Shown in pieces: positions 1-10,002 of a stretch of 64,000 nt of DNA. Within the stretch, counting starts at the first letter, position 1. Every line of letters begins with the position of its first letter. The notes under the pieces were generated by a model. It ran no database searches and had not been told where the DNA came from. It was given only the letters and a program-made list of their open reading frames with translations. Made by a program: the position numbers and the translations under genes. The DNA comes from Akkermansia muciniphila (GTDB lineage Bacteria > Verrucomicrobiota > Verrucomicrobiia > Opitutales > Opitutaceae): NCBI GenBank assembly GCA_945888375.1, contig CAMCZZ010000003.1:177603-241602 (forward strand). Reading direction: 5' to 3'.

Positions 1-3000
1 CTGGCGTTCGAGCCGGACGGCCCCGGCGGTTCCGTTTTCGGTCAGCGCGATGCTCCGGGTGTAGTCGGCGAGCGGCGAATCGGCGGGAAAGGCGGCCGCG
101 CCGGTGCCCTGCACGTTCAAGATCGCGTCGCGTCCCTGGCCGCTGCGGTCGGTCACGTCGCCGGTTTGAAAGGCGTAGTTCAACACCGTGCGTTCGTCGC
201 GCGTGGTGTCGGTGACGGTGTAGCTGAAACTCGCGGGGCCGAGATAACCGGCCGCGGGGGTGAAGCGGGCGGTGCGTCCGTCGGCAAGGAGGGTGACGGT
301 GCCATTGGTCGCGGGGCCGATTTCCAGTTCGAGGTCGGCGAGCGGGGTCTCGACATCGCCGACGAGGGACCGGAGATCCACGTCGACGGCGGTGTCGCGC
401 GGCGTGGTGAAAACGCCCGCGCCGGCGACCGGCGGATAGGCGACGTCCACACGGGTGACGAGGCTGGTGCGGCTGAGGCCGTTGGCCGCGGTGGCGACGG
501 CGGTGAGGTGATGGGGTCCGCCCGCGAGCGACGGCGTGATCGAATAGGGCGCGGTGGTGTCGGTGCCGAGCAGGACCGCGCCAGCGTAGAAGGCGACGCT
601 GGCGACGGGGCCGGCGGCGGAGGTCGCGACGGCGGTGAGCGTGAGGTCGCCGGCCTTGGCGACGACCGCGCCGTCGGCGGGCGAAGTGAGACTGACCTGA
701 GGTGGCAAGCGCCCGTAAACCAGGGTGAGTCGCGGGCGGTTGGCAGCGGTGGCGTTTTCCCGCGTGCCGTAGGAGATGATGCCGTTGCTCGTCTCGGTGG
801 TGGCGAAGACCTTGAACGAGACCAGCCCGCTCGCGGGGAGGGAGGTGGTGACATCGGCGGCGGCGGTGGTGGCGGCGGCGGGTATCCAAGTTCCCAGGAC
901 GGCGCCGGCGGCGGGGCGGTTGTTCCAGGTGATGCCGGTCTCGCTCCAGGTGGTGTCGTCCACCTTGGCCACGGCGTTCACGCCGGGGACGTTGGCGGTG
1001 AGGCAGGGCAGGCTCAGCGTGCCACCGAGGAGCACGCCGCTCGGGGCCGGAAGGTCGAAACGCAGAAAGCTCTCGCGGTTGAAGGTGGCGCCCGCTTTTT
1101 TGACGATCATCGTCGCCTGGGTGCCGAAGTTGGAATTCACCGCAGTGGTCGCGTCGTGGACGTAGCTGTCGGCCACGGGTGCGAGATTCACGATTTCGGG
1201 GGCGAGTTTGTAGAAACGGGCCTTGAAGGTCTTTCCGGCGGCGTTGGCGGTGGCGACGCTCAGCGCGATGGTCGGGCTGGTCTGGGTGACGGTGACGCCG
1301 GGGTCGGCGCCGACCAGCGTTCCGCCATCGAGCGCGATTTGCAGGGCGATGGAACCGGTGTTGAGCTGGGTGGGATCGCTCACGCTCACATCGATGAAGG
1401 CGCCGTCGTCGCGCACCAGCACGCTGGCTTTTTTGTTGGAGGTGACGCCCCCGTAGGTGTGGACGTTATCGGTCCAGAAATTGATCGCGGTGATGCCGAG
1501 CGTGTTCTCGCGCACCGCCTGCACGTTGGCGTTGTTGTTCAAGATCGTGACGTGCGGAGACGCGGCGTAGTGGCCGGTGCGGGCGGCGGTGCGGCCGGGG
1601 AGGAGGATGTATTGGTAGGTCGTGTTGGTCGGGTTGTCGCCGTGCTCGAAGGTAAGGCGCAGGTAGTTGCGGGTGAGCGGCGTGGTCGAGCCGCCGGCGT
1701 CGATGTCGCTCCATGCGCCGGTGCGGGCTTCGCGCACGGCCCGGACGGCGGGGGCGGTGGGGAAGTGGTAGCCGATGTCGGAGCCGGCGACATGGCCGGC
1801 GAGATGCGCCCAGGAGACGCCGTCCAGGACCTCCGTCCAGCCCAGGGCGGAGGGCCGGGCGGTGCCGTCGACGGTGAAGGCGTTGCTGCCGGCGCCGTTG
1901 ATCTTGCGCTGCTCGATGGTGGTCTCGATCGGTCGCGAATCGGTGCTGGTGATCCCGGCGCCGAGGCAGACGATCTCGTCGTCGAACATGAACCAGGATT
2001 TTTTGCCGGTGAGGGTCACGCCCACCCCCTTGAACTGCATGCCGGCGGCGCCGTAGCGGTCGAGGGTGGCGCCGCCCACCCAGGCATGCGGCGAGAGGGT
2101 GCTTTGGCCCTGCCCGCGCGGGCCGAGGGAAGACGTCTGATGCGGTAGTTTTTCGTGGGTGACGTCGGCGGTGACGCCGGGCAACCGGTGGTGATCTACC
2201 GTGGCCCAATAGGCGTCGGCGAAGGCGTTCAGGTCGCCGTTGTAAAGAATGGTCTGACCGTCGCCGGTGAACCAGCCGCGCAGATTTTCGCCGTTGATGG
2301 ATTCGAAGTTGGCGATGCGGGTGGAGGACATCGACAGCCCGAGACCGTGACCGGCGGCGAGGTGAACCACCCGATCCATTTCGGCGAAGGTGTAATGCGC
2401 GATCAACTCGCCGCGGCGCGCGACGGACGGGTTTTCCATCAGCTGTTTCGCGAGCGGCAGCGTGGTCAGCGGGCGACCGGAGACGAAGTTGCGCGTGTAG
2501 TCGGCGAGAGCCCATTCCTTGATCATGCTCTTCATCCGCGCGGCTTCGGCCGGCGGGGCGAACTCGGCGATGCGCAGGATGGAATCCATCATGGTGTTGC
2601 CGTTGGGCGTGGCGGCGGCGCGTCCGGCCTCGCGACCGCGCACGAGATCGAAAACGTTGCCGTTATAGATGATGGGCTCGTAGGAATCGAAGACCCAGCG
2701 GAACAGGTTGCTCTGCGACGGATCCGTCACCGCCCAGGACGAGCCGCTCAACCACGCCAGGGTCGGGGCCATGTTCTGGATCAACGAGGAGCCGTAACCG
2801 GCGGTGTAAGGGTGGATATCGTGCTGGATAAAACTGCCGTCGGGATAAAAACCGTCGCCGGATGTGGCGTAGGGAAAGACCGCGCTGAACGCATCGCGGG
2901 CGAGGGCGATTTTGGCGCCGTCCTTGACCAGACAACCGCGCAGGGCGACGACGCGGGCCTTCCATACCTGGTTGGCCTGGGTCATGTCCGGAACGGGAAC

Positions 3001-3609
3001 CTGGAAGTTCACCGCATTCATGTAGTTTGTCAGCTGGGCGGGGCTCAGCTGATCGTGGAGAAGGACGCAGGTATCCGTGAGCCGAAGCGGCGTGCCGATC
3101 TCCCAATCCCACCAGTTGAAATATTGTTTCGTCGCTGCGCCGTAGCGGTTGGCAAACATCCAATCCAGGCCGCCGATCGTGTCCGCGAGCAGCGTCGCGT
3201 TGCCCGCGAGGGAGCAACCCGGGGTCGCGTAGGCCAGGGCAATGTCCCTGAGCCGCGAATACGAATCCGTGATATGGGAAGAGTCGGTCGTGCTCGCCAG
3301 ATCGCCCCACAGAAAGGAGCGCGTGGGCGATTTATCGAGGCTGGCCCAGTGGGTGTTGGCGGTGCTGGCGATGCTGTTGAGCCGCGAAATGACGTTGGTG
3401 TCGGCGATGTCGTAGCCCGTGCCGATCAGGCTATCGCGCCACTTGAGGCGCAAATCGTCGAACTCGTCCGCGTGGACGGAGGGAATGAAGCAAAGAAGGA
3501 TAAAACCCAAAAAAACGGATAAAAAGCGGGGAACTCCTTCATTTGATCCCAGGCTTGATACTTGGGGGCATGACCCGGCCTTTAAAATAATTCCGGTTGG
3601 GCGGGACAT
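1..3609 (-). CDS. Polysaccharide lyase family 8-like (hyaluronate/chondroitin/xanthan lyase type) with C-terminal DNRLRE/Ig-like region; runs off the left window edge
   Basis: Continuous minus-strand reading frame (not in the ORF list because it has no stop inside the window): ...GFILLCFIPSVHADEFDDLRLKWRDSLIG...NWWDWEIGTPLRL...DGSFIQHDIHPYTAGYG...DHHRLPGVT...KSWFMFDDEIVCLGAGI...SYVHDATTAVNSNFGTQATMIVKK (DNRLRE-like). Start codon ambiguous. Confidence 0.85.
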   Translation of the reverse strand, partial: MSRPTGIILKAGSCPQVSSLGSNEGVPRFLSVFLGFILLCFIPSVHADEFDDLRLKWRDSLIGTGYDIADTNVISRLNSIASTANTHWASLDKSPTRSFLWGDLASTTDSSHITDSYSRLRDIALAYATPGCSLAGNATLLADTIGGLDWMFANRYGAATKQYFNWWDWEIGTPLRLTDTCVLLHDQLSPAQLTNYMNAVNFQVPVPDMTQANQVWKARVVALRGCLVKDGAKIALARDAFSAVFPYATSGDGFYPDGSFIQHDIHPYTAGYGSSLIQNMAPTLAWLSGSSWAVTDPSQSNLFRWVFDSYEPIIYNGNVFDLVRGREAGRAAATPNGNTMMDSILRIAEFAPPAEAARMKSMIKEWALADYTRNFVSGRPLTTLPLAKQLMENPSVARRGELIAHYTFAEMDRVVHLAAGHGLGLSMSSTRIANFESINGENLRGWFTGDGQTILYNGDLNAFADAYWATVDHHRLPGVTADVTHEKLPHQTSSLGPRGQGQSTLSPHAWVGGATLDRYGAAGMQFKGVGVTLTGKKSWFMFDDEIVCLGAGITSTDSRPIETTIEQRKINGAGSNAFTVDGTARPSALGWTEVLDGVSWAHLAGHVAGSDIGYHFPTAPAVRAVREARTGAWSDIDAGGSTTPLTRNYLRLTFEHGDNPTNTTYQYILLPGRTAARTGHYAASPHVTILNNNANVQAVRENTLGITAINFWTDNVHTYGGVTSNKKASVLVRDDGAFIDVSVSDPTQLNTGSIALQIALDGGTLVGADPGVTVTQTSPTIALSVATANAAGKTFKARFYKLAPEIVNLAPVADSYVHDATTAVNSNFGTQATMIVKKAGATFNRESFLRFDLPAPSGVLLGGTLSLPCLTANVPGVNAVAKVDDTTWSETGITWNNRPAAGAVLGTWIPAAATTAAADVTTSLPASGLVSFKVFATTETSNGIISYGTRENATAANRPRLTLVYGRLPPQVSLTSPADGAVVAKAGDLTLTAVATSAAGPVASVAFYAGAVLLGTDTTAPYSITPSLAGGPHHLTAVATAANGLSRTSLVTRVDVAYPPVAGAGVFTTPRDTAVDVDLRSLVGDVETPLADLELEIGPATNGTVTLLADGRTARFTPAAGYLGPASFSYTVTDTTRDERTVLNYAFQTGDVTDRSGQGRDAILNVQGTGAAAFPADSPLADYTRSIALTENGTAGAVRLERQ

Positions 3610-4218
3610 TGCGGCGGAGGGGGAAGACGGGCGTAATGAAGTTGGGGCGACCTGACACGCATCGGACCGACTCCGATACCGGCATACCAGGAAACAGTCG
3701 ACCCTGGGCGCAAACAAACTCAACCCAAGCTTCGGCGATTCCGTTAGGTGAATTTTCATTAAGCACTTATAAACAAACACTTCACGCGATTTAATCGATC
3801 GAGTTCGGGCGGCATGGCGCGCCGCCCCGGGCGACCGGCGAAAATTCTTTTAAACGGACAGATTCAAGGCCTCAGACGGTGCGATATCCGGCCGGTCCCG
3901 GCATGGGGAATCTTTACGCCGGGAAGATTTGGCGCCGCAAAGTGCCGCGCCGAACAAATCGAAGAAACTCCCGACAATACAAATAACTTGTAAGCAAATA
4001 ATTAGTAACGATGACCTAACGGGATCGTATAACGGGCGATTGCTCCCCGGAGGCAGGCGGATGAATTTTCGGTCGTCGCCTCCACCCCTTCCGCACCGGC
4101 CGCGCCCCACGCCTATCCTACCCCGTTTAGCTTCAACGCCCTGCCTATCCGTAAAGGTCCCTTGTGAATAAAAACCAGGGATTTTCGGCATCACAGACCA
4201 CATTTCCCCAATACCCCC

Positions 4219-7200
4219 ATGTATCTTAAACGCCCTCGCACCGCTATTTCGGCCTCCGTCCTGCTTGCCCTCGCCGCCCCTGTCCTCGATGCGGCGGCGC
4301 TGACCTGGGATATCACCTCGGATGGCGCCACGATCACCCCGGGCACCGGCAACTGGAGCCTGGTCGACGCCAACTGGAACAACGTCGGGACCAACGAGGC
4401 CTGGTCGCAGACCAGCGGCACCGTGGCCACGAATAGCGCGCTATTCGCCGGCGCCGACGCGGCGGCCGATTCCTATGAGATCACTTTGTCCGAGCCCTTC
4501 GCCACCCAAGGTGTGACCTTCAACAACACGGGCTACAAATTGTCCGGCGGGGCGATCTTCCTTGGCAACAGCCCGACGACCACCATCACCAATTACTCGG
4601 TGACGGTCGCGGCGGGAAAAACCGCGACTATCAACTCGAACATCTCGGGCTATAACGCGGCGGCAACCTTTACCGTCAACCTCGCCAGCGTGTTGAATCT
4701 CGGGGGAAATCTGGATACGATCCAAGGGCGATTCGCGGGCGACGGCACCTTGAATATAACCGGCGGAACGTCCACCCTCAGCCAGACGAATTTCAACACC
4801 AATATAATAAATCACACGGGCGGAACAATCACCCTCCAGGCCACGTCGTTAAACAATATCGGCTTCGCCAACGGCAAGAACACCAGCTATACCATTTCGG
4901 GATCAGGCGTCATCAACGCGCCAAGCAACGGCATCGTCGTGGGCAGAACCAGCAATCTCTCCCAAACCACGACGCTCACGGTTCAAGCGGGGGGCGCCAT
5001 CAATATCGGCACAGTGGGCGCGGGGCGGCTTTTTCTCACCGGTGGCGTGGCCAATAACAACTTCTCTAGCGCCTTGATCGACGTTCAGGGCGGCGCGCTC
5101 ACCGTGGGCGCGGGCGGCTCCACCAATAATATTACATTTTTCAACAATGGATCCCTGGCCAACCGAACCGCGGTCCTGAAGGTGTCCGGAGGCACCGTGA
5201 CCTCCAACGGCATCCAATTTGGCGGACCGACGGCGGGGTCGACGACCTACGACGCGACGTCCAGCGCCGCCATCCAGCTGACCTCCGGCAGCCTTTACGT
5301 GGGCGCCGCCGGCATCACCCGAACCTCCGGCGCAACCTCTTTGCCGGTGACCATCCAGCTGTTGGGCGGCACGCTCGGGGCCGCCCAGAACTGGTCGTCC
5401 ACCCTTGATTTTAAACTCGGGGAGGTCGGTCCCGCCATCCAGGCGGCCGACAGCGCGGGGCTGGCGCGCAACATCACGCTTTCCGGTGTTCTTTCCGATG
5501 ACACCGCCGCCGGTGGGTTTACCAAAACCGGGGCGGGAGTCCTTACCTTGTCCGGGGCGAACACCTACTCGGGGGCGACCACGGTGAACGAAGGCGTGTT
5601 GGTTTTTGGCAAAAAGATCGGTAGGTCGACGGCATCCACCGTGTCGGTCGGCGCGACCGCCGGCATCGGCTTTGGTGTTCACGAGTCCGACACGACCTAT
5701 TTCTCGAAGGCGGAGACGGCCGCCATCTTCAACAATCCGGCATCCTCCGGCTTTACGCTGACCGCGGGTGCGGGGATCGGGATGGATGTTGATAGCGTGG
5801 CCGTATCGGTTGATCAAACGGAGGTTCTCTCGGGCTCCAGCTCCTTGGTGAAGTCCGGCTCCGGCACGCTGATCCTTTCCGGCTCCAATACCTACACCGG
5901 CCTCACCACGGTGAGCGCGGGCGACCTGGTGGTGAACAATGCCAACTCGCTGGGCTCCAACGCCGCCGGAGCGGTGGTCCTGAACGGGGCGCGCCTGGCA
6001 TTGAGCAACACCACGGTGACCGGGGAAAGCATTTCTATCACGGGCAACGGCGGCACCGGATCGCTGGGGGCGTTGCGGGGGGACTCGGGTTATAGCAAAT
6101 GGGCCGGGCCGATTTTGATTTCCGGCGCCGCGACGCTTCTTGATACGCGCATCGGTGCGTTATCCAACGCGACCCTCGAAATCGCCGGGGTGATCGATGA
6201 CGGCGCATTGGATCAACGGCTGATCTACCGCCAATCGGATAGCACCGCCAAGATTATCGTTTCCGGGGCCAACACCTACTCGGGACCCACTTCCGTGGCC
6301 GGCGGCGTGGTCGAGATATCATCGTTCAACAGCGTGGTCGGAGGCGGCCCGAGCAGCAGTCTGGGCGCTCCGATCACTCCGGAGAACGGTTTGGTCGTGA
6401 TAAGCTTCCTCAACGTGGACGGCCACCTTCGCTACCTGGGAGCCGGTGAGACCACGGACCGGACCATCGGGATCGGCAACGGGACAAGCGCCACCAACTT
6501 CGCCAACGCGACCCTCGAGCATAACGGGACGGGCGGTGCGCTCGTCTTCAGCGCGCCGATTTTTAACGTCGCACAGGCGGGTGTGACCGCCACGTCGCCG
6601 CGCGGTCTTGTTTTAAGTGGTTCCAACTCCGCCTTGAACACCATCTTCGGCGTCATTCAGGACAATTTGGTCGGCGCCTCCGGAACGGCGGCGATCACGC
6701 TCACCAAGCAGGGCTCCGGGACATGGATCCTGGCGGGAGCAAACACCTACAGCGGGGCCACCACGGTAAACGAAGGCACCCTGACCTTGGGCGCGAGCGG
6801 CGTTTTGCCGGACGCCTCCCCCGTGCTGCTTGGCGCCGGCTCCCTGCGCGCCACCGCCTCCGAGCCGGAAACGGCGGCGACCCTGGATGTGACCGCCGCC
6901 GGTTCGATCGAGCTGGTCGGCGGAGCGCGCCTGGTCTTCGCCGATAGCAGCGCGGTCGACTGGACCGGCGGCACCTTGGCGATCCAAGGCGATTTTGTCT
7001 CCGGTTCGTCGTTGCGCTTCGGAACCACCGCCGCCGGGTTGACCGCCACCCAGCTCGGCTTGATTTCCGGCGCCGGCCTCACCGGGTTCGCCCTGGATGC
7101 CGACGGCTTCCTTACCGCCACGAGCACGGAAAGCCCGGGCTACTCCACCTGGGCCGATGATCCCGCCAAGGGCAATATCCCGGGCGAGCCGGAAACCGGC

Positions 7201-7503
7201 GACTTCGATGCGGACGGTATCTCGAACCTCCTCGAATATGCCTTGGGAACGAATCCGCGCGTGGCCGGCACTCCGGCCGGCCTGCTCACCGGGAGCAGCG
7301 TGACTTATGTGAAAGGGGCCGATGCCATCGCAAATGGCGACGTCTCCTGGACGATCGAAGCCTCGACCACCCTCGCCGCCGATTCCTGGTCCGAAGTGGT
7401 TACCCAAGCGGCCGGCAACGCCTCGCCGACCATCTCGCACGTCTATACTCCCGGCACTCCGGCGAGGCAGTTCTTCCGCCTCAAAGTGAGCCGGCTACCC
7501 TGA
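4219..7503 (+). CDS. Autotransporter-associated beta-strand repeat protein, secreted/surface
   Basis: Signal-peptide-like N-terminus; repeated GxGxLTLSGANTYSGATTVNxGxL motifs; C-terminal DFDADGISNLLEYALGTNP and ARQFFRLKVSR motifs typical of verrucomicrobial exported proteins. Confidence 0.85.
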   Translation: MYLKRPRTAISASVLLALAAPVLDAAALTWDITSDGATITPGTGNWSLVDANWNNVGTNEAWSQTSGTVATNSALFAGADAAADSYEITLSEPFATQGVTFNNTGYKLSGGAIFLGNSPTTTITNYSVTVAAGKTATINSNISGYNAAATFTVNLASVLNLGGNLDTIQGRFAGDGTLNITGGTSTLSQTNFNTNIINHTGGTITLQATSLNNIGFANGKNTSYTISGSGVINAPSNGIVVGRTSNLSQTTTLTVQAGGAINIGTVGAGRLFLTGGVANNNFSSALIDVQGGALTVGAGGSTNNITFFNNGSLANRTAVLKVSGGTVTSNGIQFGGPTAGSTTYDATSSAAIQLTSGSLYVGAAGITRTSGATSLPVTIQLLGGTLGAAQNWSSTLDFKLGEVGPAIQAADSAGLARNITLSGVLSDDTAAGGFTKTGAGVLTLSGANTYSGATTVNEGVLVFGKKIGRSTASTVSVGATAGIGFGVHESDTTYFSKAETAAIFNNPASSGFTLTAGAGIGMDVDSVAVSVDQTEVLSGSSSLVKSGSGTLILSGSNTYTGLTTVSAGDLVVNNANSLGSNAAGAVVLNGARLALSNTTVTGESISITGNGGTGSLGALRGDSGYSKWAGPILISGAATLLDTRIGALSNATLEIAGVIDDGALDQRLIYRQSDSTAKIIVSGANTYSGPTSVAGGVVEISSFNSVVGGGPSSSLGAPITPENGLVVISFLNVDGHLRYLGAGETTDRTIGIGNGTSATNFANATLEHNGTGGALVFSAPIFNVAQAGVTATSPRGLVLSGSNSALNTIFGVIQDNLVGASGTAAITLTKQGSGTWILAGANTYSGATTVNEGTLTLGASGVLPDASPVLLGAGSLRATASEPETAATLDVTAAGSIELVGGARLVFADSSAVDWTGGTLAIQGDFVSGSSLRFGTTAAGLTATQLGLISGAGLTGFALDADGFLTATSTESPGYSTWADDPAKGNIPGEPETGDFDADGISNLLEYALGTNPRVAGTPAGLLTGSSVTYVKGADAIANGDVSWTIEASTTLAADSWSEVVTQAAGNASPTISHVYTPGTPARQFFRLKVSRLP

Positions 7504-7647
7504 GCCGATGGCCTGACGGGCCCTCCCGGTCTTCCCGCGCCGTGCTTCGTTGACGATCCGAAGGAGAACCGCACGGAATTTGGTCCCGGACGCGGATAGT
7601 GATTGATTCGCGCCGGGCCGGCCGGCAATTTTTCCGGCTCCTCAAGC

Positions 7648-7724
7648 GGACGCCTAGCTCAGTTGGTTAGAGCACATCCTTCACACGGATGGGGTCACAG
7701 GTTCGAGTCCTGTGGCGTCCACCA
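7648..7724 (+). tRNA. tRNA-Val (anticodon CAC), CCA encoded
   Basis: GGACGCC...TAGCTCAGTTGGTTAGAGCA...CATCCTTCACACGGATG...GGTTCGAGTCC...GGCGTCC A CCA; cloverleaf pairs by eye. Confidence 0.95.
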
Positions 7725-7731
7725 CTTTAAT

Positions 7732-7761
7732 AACCCGCAATCTCCCAGTGAGTTGCGGGTT
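7732..7761 (+). terminator. Rho-independent terminator of tRNA-Val
   Basis: AACCCGCAA-tctcccagtgag-TTGCGGGTT followed by a T-rich stretch. Confidence 0.7.
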
Positions 7762-7975
7762 TTGCTTGGACTGAAAACGGGCAAAAGTTACGACAAAGTT
7801 ACAACAGCGTGCCTTGGTTAATATGGTTTGCAACTGACATAAGTGCCTAGAGGGAAATAGGCATAAAGCCCACGCTGTTTCGGACTGGAATCGACACGCA
7901 AAGCCACACCTACAGGTTCCATGTAGTCCAGTGGACGCATGGTTCTGATAGGTCGGAACCATGCGGAGGGCAGGT

Positions 7976-8389
7976 TCAACTTAGAGCCCGTTTAGGCACG
8001 AAAAACTGATCTTTGTTAACGATCCCGACGAAAGGGCGGAGATGGTCACGGAGGAGATTGAGTTGGTTTAGGCCAAGCGGCTCTCTCGCGATCAACACCC
8101 GGGCGCTCATGCGTAGGCCAAGGTTGAGAACGATCACGCTGGGTATCGCGAAATGTTCGGCGATGAGCTTGGGGAGCTGCTCAATTCCCACGCCAAACTT
8201 TTCGCCCGGTAACTCCATAATGGTTTCGAGCATTTTTGGTTGATGCTGGACATACTCTTTGAGCGAGCCGTCGGGGGCTATGCTTCGCGCGATGCATGCG
8301 CCCGCCTGCTGAATCTCGAGGAAATCAAGCTGGTCGACGGTGAAGTGAAGCGCCTCCGGTGAACGGCGGGCGGTGATGGGTGATGCCAT
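7976..8389 (-). CDS. Hypothetical protein, member of local small-paralog array
   Basis: MASPITARRSPEALHFTVDQ...; shares a ...LIAREPLGLNQLNLLRDHLRPFVGIVNKDQFF C-terminal pattern with neighbours. Confidence 0.6.
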   Translation of the reverse strand: MASPITARRSPEALHFTVDQLDFLEIQQAGACIARSIAPDGSLKEYVQHQPKMLETIMELPGEKFGVGIEQLPKLIAEHFAIPSVIVLNLGLRMSARVLIAREPLGLNQLNLLRDHLRPFVGIVNKDQFFVPKRALS

Positions 8390-8391
8390 GG

Positions 8392-9051
8392 TCAAAACAC
8401 CTCCGTCTTGAGCGTGGCCACGTTCGGTTGGATCAGATAAGCGGGACAGTCGCGGATCAGGCGCCTCAGTATCGGCTCGGCGACGATGGCGTCGATGAGG
8501 CGTGAAGCGGACGCGATGTGGAGCGCGGGGATCGACTCTTCGGGCGCGAGTCGCAGCAGGCCTCGCAAGGCCACGATCTGCTTGAACGTCGCGGGTTGCT
8601 CCACTGACGCGGAACCGAAGGCATGACGCGGCAGCTGCGCGAAAATCGCAGAGTGTTTCGTGAAGCTGGCGACGAGGCCGTAGCGCATGGTTCCGGCATC
8701 GCGTTGGAAGACTTGCAGCGTGGCGGCTTCCGCCCGCCAAACGAGGAGCTTGCGCCCCCCGTCCGGCAGCTCCGTGAGATGAAACGGAGGCAGATCCGAG
8801 AGGGCGCGGCGCCAGTAGGTTTTGACTCCGCCAATCTCGACGAGGACGCGGGCGCGTTCGGCTTGCTCCCGAAGCGGCAGCAGGCCGATGGCGAGGAGGG
8901 CGTCGCGCGCACGTGCGACCGGCTGGTTGGGGCCAAGGTGCAGTCGAGCGGGTGGTGGCGCAGGGCGGACGGGAGCGGATGCGGAAAGTAAATGAGTGGA
9001 CGAGCTTGAGCCAGGAAATGGAGACATAATTTTGGATGTGTTTGGTTGCAT
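8392..9051 (-). CDS. Hypothetical protein
   Basis: 219-aa ORF two bases upstream of the next gene, same strand. Confidence 0.6.
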   Translation of the reverse strand: MQPNTSKIMSPFPGSSSSTHLLSASAPVRPAPPPARLHLGPNQPVARARDALLAIGLLPLREQAERARVLVEIGGVKTYWRRALSDLPPFHLTELPDGGRKLLVWRAEAATLQVFQRDAGTMRYGLVASFTKHSAIFAQLPRHAFGSASVEQPATFKQIVALRGLLRLAPEESIPALHIASASRLIDAIVAEPILRRLIRDCPAYLIQPNVATLKTEVF

Positions 9052-9078
9052 GGATGGTGGGCGTTCAGTGCCTCGCGT

Positions 9079-9438
9079 TTATTCGTCGGAATCGGGCAGT
9101 GGCTGATCGGCGTGGAGCTGGTAGACCTCTCGGGGTGAAGGCAGCGCCGGCGGCAGTGCGCCCCCGTCGTCCGGTGGGAGCGGCGTGAACTCCATGCTCA
9201 GAGCGGAGCACTCCATGCGAAGGGTTCCGTCGGAGAAGCAGAAGGTCGCACCGGCTTTCAGGGCGGCCGTGATTCGTTCGGCGTCGGCGAGCGAGAACCG
9301 CATGACCCGTAGGGCGTCTCCCGTGTTTTCGATCAGGGTGATAGCCTCGTCCGGTGAGATCGGGAGCTTGACGAGGGAGCGGCCATTGTAGGCGAAAAAA
9401 ACGCAGCACGTGCTGCGGCAATGAGATTGTTCAAACAT
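9079..9438 (-). CDS. Hypothetical protein
   Basis: MFEQSHCRSTCCVFFAYNGRSLVKLPISPDEAITLIENT...; internal start chosen within ORF 9079..9525. Confidence 0.55.
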   Translation of the reverse strand: MFEQSHCRSTCCVFFAYNGRSLVKLPISPDEAITLIENTGDALRVMRFSLADAERITAALKAGATFCFSDGTLRMECSALSMEFTPLPPDDGGALPPALPSPREVYQLHADQPLPDSDE

Positions 9439-9504
9439 AGGATTGGAGGCCGACGGACGAACGCATGGTGCGTGTCCGCTCGGCGGATGATTTGGGATTG
9501 GTGA

Positions 9505-9541
9505 ATAAAAAAGCCCCCGCCTCACAGTGGGGGCGGGGGCT
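9505..9541 (-). terminator. Rho-independent terminator between array genes
   Basis: Minus strand AGCCCCCGCC...GGCGGGGGCT stem followed by TTTTTTATT. Confidence 0.75.
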
Positions 9542-9561
9542 GGTTAGGAACGCGGCGGTGG

Positions 9562-10002
9562 TCAGTAGTCTGACCGTCCGGCGCGGAAGGCTTCATAGCG
9601 ACTGGTGGCGCAGGAGAGCTGGCCGTCGTGCACCAGCAGGAGTATTCCCGGCACGCCATGGACGATCCGCTCCGCCGCTTCCGGCGTCAGGGCGGCGAAC
9701 GGAAACGCGAACGGGATGTCGCGTCCGTAATCCGCACGGACCAGGACGGCGATGCTTTCAGGATCGCCGGGAGTTCGCGCCGACGGTGGCAGCGGGAGCA
9801 CTTTGGCCGACCAGGCCTCGAATGGTTCCATGGTGTGGATGAAGCCCGGAACAAGGACCTGTTTTTGGTGGTGCAAATGCAGGACGCCGTCCGCGCGGCG
9901 GTGCCGGGTCGTGATGGCTCCGTCGGCGGCGATGGTTAGGAATTCCACTCCGTTCTCGCGGGCGGAAAAAGCGACGGGATCTATCATAGCAGAGGAGGGC
10001 AC
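9562..10002 (-). CDS. Hypothetical protein, array paralog
   Basis: ...NGVEFLTIAADGAITTRHRRADGVLHLHHQ...WSAKVLPLPPSAR...; aligns by eye with 9984..10427. Confidence 0.6.
   Translation of the reverse strand: MPSSAMIDPVAFSARENGVEFLTIAADGAITTRHRRADGVLHLHHQKQVLVPGFIHTMEPFEAWSAKVLPLPPSARTPGDPESIAVLVRADYGRDIPFAFPFAALTPEAAERIVHGVPGILLLVHDGQLSCATSRYEAFRAGRSDY

Noticed and set aside
166-3522. Long plus-strand ORFs 166..2148 and 2155..3522
   Set aside because: Low-complexity Gly/Ala/Arg-rich translations antisense to a continuous minus-strand frame with recognisable PL8 lyase motifs; GC-rich shadow ORFs.
4903-7440. Minus-strand ORFs 4903..5817 and 6613..7440
   Set aside because: Antisense shadows of the beta-strand repeat protein (4219..7503 +).
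7681-7962. ORF ending ...VDATGLEPVTPSV over the tRNA
   Set aside because: Classic artefact of translating the antisense of a tRNA 3' end.
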